Source: CAYUNN01 sp964607015
GTDB lineage: Bacteria; Patescibacteriota; Minisyncoccia; Minisyncoccales; JAGGXC01
Direction: 5' to 3'
Length of the DNA stretch: 9,639 bases
Assembly: GCA_964607015.1 (NCBI GenBank)
Contig: CAZSHN010000017.1
Coordinates: forward strand, 1 to 9,639
The translations under genes were made by a program, and so were the position numbers. Of this stretch, positions 1-7,033 are shown piece after piece (position 1 is the first letter of the stretch; the number at the start of each line of letters is the position of its first letter). A model generated the notes under the pieces. The model did not search any database. It was not told the origin of the DNA and saw only the letters and a program-made list of their open reading frames with translations.

Positions 1-887
1 AAAGAAAAAACAATGATCGCTAATAAATACAAAGAAAAAACAAAGTAAAAAAGGAAAGAGAAAAAGGAGAAAATAAGCCCTAGTAGAAATGAAACCAATA
101 AGAATGAAACAAAAATTAAAGGAATCAAATGTCTGAAAGAAAAGATCTTAATATCAAATTTCAAAGGATAAGTAGTCCAAACTCCATCTACAAAGTTATG
201 CTTCAGAAAACCAGTTAAAGAGGTTTGAGGATAATAATAACTAACAATATCAGGGAAAAGCATTATTTTCCCTCCTTCTTTTCTAATCCTTGAATTCAAT
301 TCTATGTCTTGAGATCTTTTTAGTTTTTCATTAAACAATCCTACTTTATCAAATATTTCCTTTTTATAGCATCCTCCAAAAACAGTATCTACTTTCCTAG
401 GCTTATCCATATCCATTCTAAAAAAAGAGCTTCCCACTCCAAAAGGATGAGACAAGCAGAAAGCAATTGACTTAGCAATTATCGAATCATCTTTAGGAAT
501 AGTTTTAATTATTCCTCCTATATTATCTGCTCCGGACTCTTCTAAATGCTCTACGCATTTTGAGATATAATCCTTTTCATATTTTGCATGAGATCCTAAT
601 AAAAAAATTATATCCCCCTTGCTTTCTCTAATACCAATATTAAAAGCATAAGGAGTAAATCTGTCAGGATTATCCAACAATTTAATGAAAGGATATTTCT
701 CGGAATAATTTTTAACTACCTTTCTTGTGTCGTCATTACTCATCCCGTCGACAACCAAAATCTCAAGATCTTCTTTGCAATAATCTTGATTAATTAAAGA
801 ATCTAAACAATTTTTAATAAAACTCTCTTCGTTAAAACAAGACACAACAACTGTAATTTTTGAATTATTTGTCTGTAATTTCTCCAT
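1..887 (-). CDS. GT2 family glycosyltransferase, ExoA-like, membrane-anchored (3' end off the window)
   Basis: I translated this from an ATG at 887; 295 codons are visible and the frame is still open at the window edge. It is a GT-A fold glycosyltransferase that would add a sugar from a nucleotide donor to a lipid-linked glycan on the cytoplasmic membrane face. Visible motifs are an N-terminal beta strand with VVVSCFNEE (residues 13-21), VVDGMSNDDT (46-55), FGGCYKKEIFDKVG (171-184) and the catalytic-base region SQDIELNSRIR (193-203). Residues about 257-278 and 279-295 are strongly hydrophobic, probably two membrane helices, and the HLIP just before them resembles ExoA-type enzymes. The usual metal-binding acidic motif after GDII (92-95) reads LLGSHA, without the aspartate common in relatives. 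The start overlaps the end of the upstream GT4 gene by 23 nt, so the two are probably translationally coupled. Probably only a few dozen residues are missing. Family is confident; donor and acceptor are unknown. Confidence 0.9.
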   Translation of the reverse strand, partial: MEKLQTNNSKITVVVSCFNEESFIKNCLDSLINQDYCKEDLEILVVDGMSNDDTRKVVKNYSEKYPFIKLLDNPDRFTPYAFNIGIRESKGDIIFLLGSHAKYEKDYISKCVEHLEESGADNIGGIIKTIPKDDSIIAKSIAFCLSHPFGVGSSFFRMDMDKPRKVDTVFGGCYKKEIFDKVGLFNEKLKRSQDIELNSRIRKEGGKIMLFPDIVSYYYPQTSLTGFLKHNFVDGVWTTYPLKFDIKIFSFRHLIPLIFVSFLLVSFLLGLIFSFFSFLFYFVFSLYLLAIIVFS

Positions 888-1983
888 AAATTTTTAGTAA
901 TTTTTTTCTTTCTTTACTCCAATTATACTTTTCTAAAAACGCTTTCTTACCATTCTCTCCCATTATTTTAGCCCTTTCGGGGTTTTTTATCAAACAATCA
1001 ATCGCTTTATTGATTTCTTTTGAACTCGTTGGATCAACACAGATCCCACAGTTATTCCCTTTTATTAATTTTTCCCATACGGGAAAATTAGAAGCGATTA
1101 TTGGTATGCCAGCTCTCATATATTCAAAAAATTTAGTAAGTTCTTTTTTGTAATAATGATCGGTTTTAGGAAATATTGATAGTCCTGCTAACCATCCTCC
1201 GGCATCATAGTAGCTAACTACTTTCTCATGGGGAACGAAAGAATTTTCTCCTTCTATATGAATTCTTTCAATATTAGAAGATGCAATATCGCGCATACGA
1301 TTAGCTAAGCTCCTATCACATTTCCCTATTATGTAAACATGAAGATAAGGAACTAAGTTTACTAAATTAGAATGTATCAATGCTCCACGATCTTCAGAAA
1401 CACTTCCAGTATAAATAACTCTTTTTTCTTTTCCTAAAACCAAATTAAATAAATTTTCTTTATTAGGAATATCCAAAGTGGGATAGTTTAGAGTCTCTTT
1501 TCCCTCTGGGAATCTCTCAATGTAATATTTCTCAGCTAATATTTTAATAAAACTTCTCGACAATATTCTTTCTAAAAAACCAAAAAGTAAAGATAATATA
1601 TTACGAACTCCCCAAGGAATATAATTCTTCTGTTTAATACCGCTTACATAGTCTTCATGAATGTCGTAAATTACCTCTGCTCCAGTTCTCTTTCTGAGAA
1701 TCACCATCCAAGGTAATAATTCCGGATCGTGAAAATGATAAACTTCTGCATTTTGCTTTAAAGCTAATTTATAAGCTTTAATTGATAATAAAAATAATCT
1801 TTTGAGACGATCCTCGGTTTTTGGTAAAGCAATAATTTTAACACCATCAACCACCACATTTTTTTCATGTTGTACAATCAAAGAAACATCGTATCCTTTA
1901 TTTGCTAAAGTTTTAGCTTCTTTGTAAAAAATTCTGGGATCGAAAGTCGGATGAACTGTTGTAATATGACAAACTCTTTTCAT
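865..1983 (-). CDS. GT4 family (GT-B fold) glycosyltransferase
   Basis: A retaining GT-B glycosyltransferase of 372 residues, the usual length for GT4. It is expected to work in the cytoplasm or at the inner membrane face, adding a sugar to the growing surface glycan. The N-terminal acceptor domain opens with KRVCHITTVHPTFDPRIFYKEA and carries YHFHDPELLPW (from about 82) and VIYDIHEDY (from about 104). The C-terminal donor domain begins near VIYTGSVSEDRG (about 189-200) and contains the nucleotide-sugar signature TKFFEYMRAGIPIIAS (283-298). The second glutamate of the GT4 EX7E motif is E287; the first position is lysine, as in some WbuB-like relatives. I chose the ATG at 1983, 2 nt after the upstream stop. 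An in-frame TTG at 1989 would add two residues and overlap that stop. Neither has a Shine-Dalgarno. The sugar transferred cannot be read from the sequence. Confidence 0.93.
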   Translation of the reverse strand: MKRVCHITTVHPTFDPRIFYKEAKTLANKGYDVSLIVQHEKNVVVDGVKIIALPKTEDRLKRLFLLSIKAYKLALKQNAEVYHFHDPELLPWMVILRKRTGAEVIYDIHEDYVSGIKQKNYIPWGVRNILSLLFGFLERILSRSFIKILAEKYYIERFPEGKETLNYPTLDIPNKENLFNLVLGKEKRVIYTGSVSEDRGALIHSNLVNLVPYLHVYIIGKCDRSLANRMRDIASSNIERIHIEGENSFVPHEKVVSYYDAGGWLAGLSIFPKTDHYYKKELTKFFEYMRAGIPIIASNFPVWEKLIKGNNCGICVDPTSSKEINKAIDCLIKNPERAKIMGENGKKAFLEKYNWSKERKKLLKIYGEITDK

Positions 1984-1985
1984 AA

Positions 1986-3053
1986 TCAAATTTTGATATT
2001 GATATTCCTTAATCTAGTAGCTTCATAAATACGGGCTGATAAAGTCTCTGGGTCTTTTGTATTTTTACACAATAACCTCTTCTTAAAATCGTAATTTCTT
2101 AGAAATTGTTCCTCGAGCCAAGTTCTTTGTAAATCTTCACTTTCCTTTTTAAAGACAGACAGAACGTAAGCCATTTCAATACCTGCAACATTATAACCAA
2201 ATCCATATTCATTATTTTCCAAACCTTCCCTATATTTCTTACTTTCAGAGTATTCTAATACTTTCCTAAACTTTTCAGAATTCCAGAAAGAAAAATCCGG
2301 ATAATTTTCTTTAAGGATCCCGAAACCATAAAGATTGAATTGATGATATCCTATAGCTTTGCGAATCTCTTCTCTTCTTTTCGTCGTTTTTGTTCTTATG
2401 CCTAGTAATAAGGCTTTTAAACCAAAAAGGTTCCAAGGAACTAAAGCAACTGCTTGCCAAATTAAACCATTTTTATAAAGAGCAATTTTATCATCTATTT
2501 TACTTACAAAAATATTTACTCGCTTATGAGCCTCTGGATAGCTTTTTTTACTAAACATGCTAGCAACAGCAGTAAGCCAAAGCTGTTGGTTAAAAGTCCA
2601 GTTCGTTATTATGGAGCCATCGATTTCTCTTCCGTACCAAAGACCTTTTTCTTCGTCAAATTCATGCATTAAAAGAATAGTGTAAGCAAGATCAGACAAA
2701 TCTTCTCTCCTCATTTCTCTTGAAGCAATTATTAATGATTCAATCACCCATGCCGGGCCTATAATACCATTACAGCGATCTCTTCCTTTAAGATTACGTT
2801 GAGGATAATTATATTTATATTTCTTTTTTTCTTCCAATAAATATACAACACATTTCTCAGCTGCTTCTAAAAACTTTTTATCATTAGTTATTTTATAAAC
2901 CTTCAAAAAAGTTATTAGCCAGTGACAAGTATTACGAACTGGAGTTGAATGGTGATTGTGTGGGCCATTACTTCCAGCAGGCATAGAGCCATCCTTTCTC
3001 TGAATTTCAAGAGCTTTATCAGCTGTTTGTAATAAAATTTCATATAATTGCAT
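1986..3053 (-). CDS. AglQ-like predicted alpha/alpha-toroid glycan-processing protein
   Basis: A 355-residue, almost wholly helical soluble protein without signal peptide or membrane segment, so probably cytoplasmic. Helical hairpins recur with glycine-aromatic loops: DGSMPAGSNGP (21-31), STPVRNTCHWLITF (36-49), CNGIIGPAWVIESL (94-107), TFNQQLWLTAVAS (153-165), QFNLYGFGILKENYPD (238-253) and YGFGYNVAGIEMAY (283-296). This is the layout of (alpha/alpha)6 barrels used by glycoside hydrolases, uronyl hydrolases and some epimerases. The opening blocks recall the 'agl cluster protein AglQ' family; Haloferax AglQ is a glycosidase-like factor needed to complete the N-glycan, reportedly around a hexuronic acid. 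That link is from memory, without an alignment. Acidic candidates for catalysis include D21, E106, D253 and E334. It lies between the UDP-glucose dehydrogenase and two glycosyltransferases, which suggests it acts on a uronate-containing lipid-linked glycan. No known reaction can be assigned. Confidence 0.8.
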   Translation of the reverse strand: MQLYEILLQTADKALEIQRKDGSMPAGSNGPHNHHSTPVRNTCHWLITFLKVYKITNDKKFLEAAEKCVVYLLEEKKKYKYNYPQRNLKGRDRCNGIIGPAWVIESLIIASREMRREDLSDLAYTILLMHEFDEEKGLWYGREIDGSIITNWTFNQQLWLTAVASMFSKKSYPEAHKRVNIFVSKIDDKIALYKNGLIWQAVALVPWNLFGLKALLLGIRTKTTKRREEIRKAIGYHQFNLYGFGILKENYPDFSFWNSEKFRKVLEYSESKKYREGLENNEYGFGYNVAGIEMAYVLSVFKKESEDLQRTWLEEQFLRNYDFKKRLLCKNTKDPETLSARIYEATRLRNINIKI

Positions 3054-3115
3054 GTTAATTATAGCCCTTTTAAATATATAAATAAAAATCCTCCACGACT
3101 AAGAACAACCAATAA
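3054..3115 (-). promoter_or_regulatory. Possible promoter/leader of the AglQ-like and glycosyltransferase genes
   Basis: This 62-nt gap is one of only two non-trivial gaps between genes. On the minus strand it holds GGAGG (3094-3090), TTTATATA (3082-3075) and TATAAT (3063-3058), the last ending 4 nt before the ATG. The TTTATATA box is centred about 25 nt upstream of the start, the spacing of an archaeal TATA box driving a leaderless mRNA. Alternatively TATAAT is a bacterial -10 with a short discriminator, but I see no matching -35. AAAGGG, 11 nt before the ATG, is the only weak ribosome-site candidate; GGAGG at 36 nt is too far. In DNA this AT-rich any such box may be chance. Confidence 0.35.
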
Positions 3116-4408
3116 TTACTTCCTTCCGACTCCTTCATAATAAAAACCAAGCTTCTCAACCTTTTCTTTTTCTAGAAAATTTCTACCGTCTAGAATATAA
3201 TAACTATTCATTTTATTTTTTACCTCCTCAAGATTTACTTCGTTAAACTCAGGCCAATCAGTCAATAATGCTAAAACATCCGATCCTTCTACTGCTTCAA
3301 GCGCACTCTTGCAAAAACAAATATTGTTAAAAGGAAGCTCTTTTCTTGCATTTTCTGAAGCGATAGGATCATAAGCTTTTACCTCTATGTTGTCCTGGCA
3401 GAGTTTACTTACTATAGAAACAGCTGGGGATTTTCTCACGTCATCAGTATTCGGTTTAAAAGATAAACCCCAAATACAAACTTTTCTTCCTTTTGTTTTC
3501 AAAAGTAAATCTTTGATTCTTTTAACAAATTTTTCCTGTTGTCTTTTGTTTACTTTAGCGACAGCCTTTAAAATCTCAAAATTATGTTGAAAACTATCAG
3601 AAATGGAAATTAAACCACTAATATCTTTAGGAAAACAAGATCCTCCATAACCAATCCCCGCTTTTAAAAACTTCGGACCGATTCTCTTATCCAAGCCGAT
3701 GCCTTGTGAAACATTAATTATATCTCCCCCTGTTTTCTCACAAATATTTGCGATTTCATTGATAAAAGAAATTTTAGTTGCAAGAAAAGCATTTGCTGCA
3801 TATTTAATAATTTCTGCACTTCTTAAATCTACGACTAACTTGGGAACATCAATAGAAGAATAAATATCAAGCATTACATCTTTTGCCCTACAATCTTCCG
3901 TACCAATAATAATACGATCTGGTTCTAGAAAATCCTTTACTGCAGACCCTTCACTTAAAAACTCTGGGTTTGAGACTACAGAAAATTCTCCTTTGTAAAA
4001 TCTTCTAATCTCTTTTTTTACCCAATCCCCTGTCCCAACCGGAACTGTACTTTTGTCTACAATAACACGATATTCTTTCATATTTTTTGCAACTTCTCTT
4101 ATTGCGCTTTCAAAATAATTCATATTTATACTACCATCTTCTTTAGAGGGAGTTCCTACGGCAATAAAAATAATTTCGCTTTTTTTAACCGCTTCCATGA
4201 TATCAGTAGTGTATTCTATATTTTCCTTGTATTCCATCGAAATATCCCTTATCCCTGGCTCAAAGATTAAACTCTCACCTTTATTGAGTTTTGTTATTTT
4301 CTCTTTATCATTATCAACGCAAGTAACTCTGTGTCCTAAATAAGCAAGACAAACCCCGACAGTAAGCCCTACATAACCAGTTCCAATAATTGTAATTTTT
4401 CTTTTCAT
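3116..4408 (-). CDS. ugd: UDP-glucose 6-dehydrogenase
   Basis: A cytoplasmic NAD-dependent enzyme (EC 1.1.1.22) that oxidises UDP-glucose twice to UDP-glucuronate, a uronic-acid donor for surface glycans. The 430-residue length is typical. The N-terminal Rossmann domain has GTGYVG (9-14), then VGTPS (84-88), STVPVGT (120-126) and NPEFLSEGSA (147-156). The central helix carries K202 and N206, and the catalytic cysteine is C258 in GYGGSCFPKD (253-262). The C-terminal UDP-binding domain has GLSFKPNTDDVRKSP (324-338) and YDP (346-348). GSCFPKD and NPEFLSEG mark the UDP-glucose branch rather than the UDP-HexNAc branch to which the other dehydrogenase in this cluster belongs. The ATG at 4408 gives the expected N-terminus directly before the first beta strand. 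The gene stands apart from both neighbours, with gaps of 73 and 62 nt, so it may have its own promoter. A GDP-mannose or other UDP-hexose substrate is less likely. Confidence 0.95.
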   Translation of the reverse strand: MKRKITIIGTGYVGLTVGVCLAYLGHRVTCVDNDKEKITKLNKGESLIFEPGIRDISMEYKENIEYTTDIMEAVKKSEIIFIAVGTPSKEDGSINMNYFESAIREVAKNMKEYRVIVDKSTVPVGTGDWVKKEIRRFYKGEFSVVSNPEFLSEGSAVKDFLEPDRIIIGTEDCRAKDVMLDIYSSIDVPKLVVDLRSAEIIKYAANAFLATKISFINEIANICEKTGGDIINVSQGIGLDKRIGPKFLKAGIGYGGSCFPKDISGLISISDSFQHNFEILKAVAKVNKRQQEKFVKRIKDLLLKTKGRKVCIWGLSFKPNTDDVRKSPAVSIVSKLCQDNIEVKAYDPIASENARKELPFNNICFCKSALEAVEGSDVLALLTDWPEFNEVNLEEVKNKMNSYYILDGRNFLEKEKVEKLGFYYEGVGRK

Positions 4409-4451
4409 AAATGTTATAAAAATTAGTAAAAATCTACCCTCCTTGTTTTTT
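4409..4451 (-). promoter_or_regulatory. Possible promoter/leader of the UDP-glucose dehydrogenase gene
   Basis: Downstream of the T-tract, the minus strand holds AAGGAGGG (4444-4437), then an AT stretch, then TATAAC (4418-4413) ending 4 nt before the ATG at 4408. The perfect anti-Shine-Dalgarno match lies 28 nt from the ATG, too far for normal initiation, and I see no ATG, GTG or TTG in frame between them. The arrangement repeats that before the gene starting at 3053. It may be a promoter giving a nearly leaderless mRNA, or a leader with a displaced ribosome site. There is no clear -35. Confidence 0.3.
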
Positions 4452-4483
4452 AAAAAAAATCAAAAAAGTTAAAATAAATAACT
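4452..4483 (-). terminator. T-rich terminator-like tract after the flippase gene
   Basis: Right at the end of the flippase gene the minus strand carries a weak inverted repeat AGTTA/TAACT (4483-4479 and 4471-4467, 7-nt loop), then a T run to 4462, GA, and T8 (4459-4452). The stem is short and AU-only except for one G-C pair, so a bacterial intrinsic terminator would be weak. Archaeal termination needs mainly the oligo-T tracts, which are present. The position, between the tightly packed upstream genes and the separate dehydrogenase gene, suits an operon end or partial attenuation. Confidence 0.4.
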
Positions 4484-5936
4484 AATTATCATTTCCAAAA
4501 AAACTATTCTTCAAAGTAATATTTTTATTTTTTAATTTAGAAAAAAGATAGAAAACAACAAGATAAATAACCATTCCGAAGATAACTCTAAATAAAAAAT
4601 GAAACTCGCTGGTTAAAAAAAGAATGAATATCATTATTAAAACAGAAAAGAAAGGAAATAAGGCTGATTTCGGATTAAATCTTACTTTTACTCTTTTTAA
4701 GGCAACGACTGAAAGAAAAAATAAAAGTATATAACTTAATAGGGTAGCTATCCCTGCTCCATATAAAGAATACTTAGGAATTAAAATTAAATTAAGAATA
4801 ACATTAAGTAACGCAGTAGAACCTGTTAAATAAAAAACATATTTTTGCTTCCCTTTGGTAATTAAAACAGACTGCACTAAAGTTGCAAATAAGCTTAACC
4901 CTGTTATTGGGATTAATATTTTAAAAACCAAAACCGAAGGCAGAAATTCCTGGCCATACAAGAACAGAATTATCTCTTGACTCAACAAAAATCCTCCTGC
5001 TATTACAGGAAAAGTAATAAACATAACAAATTCAAAAAACTTATCGATGACTCTCTGAAAATAGTCACTTGTTCCTCTGAAAGCTTTAGTAACAGCGGGG
5101 AAAATAACAACTTTTATAACTGCAAATAATGCAAAAAAATCAACTATTTTATAAGAAGCTCGATACCAACCTACTTCTTCCATCATCCCCCAAAATCCCA
5201 TCATCACAGAGTCTATCTGCATATAAATAAGATATAAGAAAGTTCCAAAGGCTAAAGGTAGAGAATAATAAAAATATTTTTTATAAATTTTCCAATCTAA
5301 GGTTATTTTGGGAAGACGGATTACTCTTTTTATTTTTAGAAAACTAACAATGAAAGCAACTATATTTCCTAAAAGATACGCATAGGCTATATAGTTAATA
5401 TTTGGGAAGCTAAAAAGGACTAAGAATCCAACAAAAACAAGAGTTACTGTCTTAAATATTTCAATAAAAGCAACATATTCTACTCTCTGAATCGCTTTGA
5501 AAATAGCTCTAAAATAAGTTGTAACGGTATCTAATAAAACCACAAAAGCAAAAACAACAACTAGTAACTGAGCTTCTGACTCTACGAAAAAAGAAGAAAG
5601 AATTGTAAGAAAAAACGCGAGCAACCCAAGAATAAACCTAAGACCAAGCACGGCCCCTAGTTCATTTTTCGACTCTTCTTTTAAATTAAGCTCTCTAATA
5701 ATAATAAAATCAGAGCAAAAACCTGTCAGAACAGTTATTATCGCAGAGAGAGAGATAGCAAAAGTTAATAATCCATAATCCTCAGCTCCTAAAATTCTAG
5801 CAATAAATATAACTAAAGAAAAAGAAAGAATTCTAGTAACAAATTCGGACAACGAAAACCAAGAAAGGTTCTTAAATATTGTTTGCTTTAAGGACCTATT
5901 TTCAAAGAATAAATTCTTTAACTTTAAAGCAATCAT
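4482..5936 (-). CDS. Wzx-like polysaccharide flippase (MOP superfamily, PST type)
   Basis: An integral membrane transporter of 484 residues that would flip undecaprenyl- or dolichol-linked oligosaccharide to the outer membrane face. About 14 hydrophobic segments are visible, at roughly residues 24-46, 55-72, 96-118, 122-140, 160-178, 181-202, 222-240, 266-285, 302-318, 337-360, 368-388, 392-412, 423-442 and 445-466. The first helices carry the usual Wzx pattern: ARILGAEDYGLLTFA (46-60) followed by a glycine/arginine loop with IIIRE (78-82). NLILIPKYSLYGAGIATLLSY (392-412) is the conserved block near helix 12. The start overlaps the aminotransferase stop as ATGA, so it is translated in coupling with the diacetamido-uronate genes. 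This ties the flippase to a glycan containing that sugar. MurJ or MATE drug efflux is unlikely given these motifs and the context. The exact substrate cannot be read. Confidence 0.93.
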   Translation of the reverse strand: MIALKLKNLFFENRSLKQTIFKNLSWFSLSEFVTRILSFSLVIFIARILGAEDYGLLTFAISLSAIITVLTGFCSDFIIIRELNLKEESKNELGAVLGLRFILGLLAFFLTILSSFFVESEAQLLVVVFAFVVLLDTVTTYFRAIFKAIQRVEYVAFIEIFKTVTLVFVGFLVLFSFPNINYIAYAYLLGNIVAFIVSFLKIKRVIRLPKITLDWKIYKKYFYYSLPLAFGTFLYLIYMQIDSVMMGFWGMMEEVGWYRASYKIVDFFALFAVIKVVIFPAVTKAFRGTSDYFQRVIDKFFEFVMFITFPVIAGGFLLSQEIILFLYGQEFLPSVLVFKILIPITGLSLFATLVQSVLITKGKQKYVFYLTGSTALLNVILNLILIPKYSLYGAGIATLLSYILLFFLSVVALKRVKVRFNPKSALFPFFSVLIMIFILFLTSEFHFLFRVIFGMVIYLVVFYLFSKLKNKNITLKNSFFGNDN

Positions 5937-7033
5937 TTTAAATCAAAGAAATTATTTATTTCATCCACAATCTTATTTAAGTCTTCCTCCGAAATCTCTG
6001 GATAAACAGGGAGAGAAAGAACTTCTTCTGAAGCTTTTTCTGCTTCAGGAAAATCTCCTTTCCTATAATTTAGATAATTTAAGGCTGGCTGCAAATGAAG
6101 AGGGAGAGGATAATAAATCCTTGTTGGGACACCTCTGATCTCTAAATATTTTTTAAGATCGTTCCTTTTTCTTGTTCTAATTGTATACTGATGAAAAACA
6201 TGATTTCTATCTTTTAATATTTGAGGTTTCTCTACATCCCTAAGCATTTTATTGTAATAAGATGCTATCTCTGCTCTTTTATTATTCCAGTCTGAAAGAT
6301 AATTCATTTTAACCCTCAATATAGCTGCTTGAATTTCGTCTAACCTGGAATTCATTCCTAAAGATAAATTTAAATATTTTTTTTCAGGAGAAGAACCATG
6401 ATTTCTCAATAACTTTATCTTTTCAGCTATTTTTTTATTATTAGTAACTACCATTCCCCCATCACCGTAAGCCGCTAGGTTTTTAGTTGGATAAAAAGAA
6501 AAACATCCTATGTCACCTATTCCTCCTACAGGACGATCGTCATACTTCGATCCAAAGGCTTGAGCAGCATCTTCAATGATTTTCAAATTATAGTCTTTAG
6601 CTATCTTCTTAATTTCTTTCATCTCAGCAGGATTACCGAATAAATGAACTGGAATAATAGCTTTAGTTTTATTTGTAATTTTTTTTCTTATCTCAGAAGG
6701 AGAGATATTGAAAGATAAAGGATCTATGTCTACGAAAACAGGTTTAGCTCCTAAGTTTGCTATAACTTCTGCGGTTGCAATAAAGGAAAAAGGAGTAGTA
6801 ATCACTTCATCATCCTTTTTTATTCCTAAAGCTTTTAGTGATAAAAATAAAGCGTCAGTGCCAGAATCAACGCTAATAGCATGTCTTACTTCACATAGCT
6901 TTGCGACGTTTTCTTCTAAATTTTTCGTTTCCTCCCCATCGATGAATTGACTAGACTGAAACACTCTCTCTATTGCTTGATTAATTTCTTCTTTTATTAA
7001 ATTATACTGAATGTTCAAATCTAAAAATTTCAT
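5933..7033 (-). CDS. wbpE: UDP-2-acetamido-2-deoxy-ribo-hexuluronate aminotransferase (WbpE/WlbC type)
   Basis: A DegT/DnrJ/EryC1-family PLP enzyme of 366 residues, close to the length of WbpE. It would transfer an amino group from glutamate to C3 of UDP-3-keto-GlcNAcA (EC 2.6.1.98) in the cytoplasm. Visible features are the FIDGEE opening loop (30-35), the phosphate-binding SGTDAL (57-62), EDAAQAFGS (154-162) with D155 for the pyridine nitrogen, and the Schiff-base lysine K184 in SFYPTKNLAAYGDGG (179-193). NSRLDEIQAA (228-237) and VPTRIYYPLPLHLQP (302-316) complete the active site. The family alone does not fix the substrate. The assignment rests on the neighbours, which supply the 6-dehydrogenase, 3-dehydrogenase and N-acetyltransferase of the same pathway. 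It is joined to both neighbours by ATGA overlaps. Another sugar aminotransferase (PglE or RffA type) is the alternative and is unlikely here. Confidence 0.92.
   Translation of the reverse strand: MKFLDLNIQYNLIKEEINQAIERVFQSSQFIDGEETKNLEENVAKLCEVRHAISVDSGTDALFLSLKALGIKKDDEVITTPFSFIATAEVIANLGAKPVFVDIDPLSFNISPSEIRKKITNKTKAIIPVHLFGNPAEMKEIKKIAKDYNLKIIEDAAQAFGSKYDDRPVGGIGDIGCFSFYPTKNLAAYGDGGMVVTNNKKIAEKIKLLRNHGSSPEKKYLNLSLGMNSRLDEIQAAILRVKMNYLSDWNNKRAEIASYYNKMLRDVEKPQILKDRNHVFHQYTIRTRKRNDLKKYLEIRGVPTRIYYPLPLHLQPALNYLNYRKGDFPEAEKASEEVLSLPVYPEISEEDLNKIVDEINNFFDLK

Noticed and set aside
1..43. Direct repeat of AAAGAAAAAACAA at 1-13 and 31-43
   Set aside because: It lies in the phenylalanine-rich membrane helix of the GT2 gene and follows from codon composition.
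3090..3094. GGAGG as a ribosome site for an earlier start of the AglQ-like gene
   Set aside because: No ATG, GTG or TTG follows in frame at a usable distance; only ATT codons are available, so the ATG at 3053 is kept.
3387..3590. Open frame of 67 codons on the plus strand
   Set aside because: It lies wholly inside the well-supported UDP-glucose dehydrogenase gene on the other strand and shows no recognisable domain.
6708..6950. Open frame of 80 codons on the plus strand
   Set aside because: Antisense to the aminotransferase with no motif or ribosome site; a shadow of the real gene.
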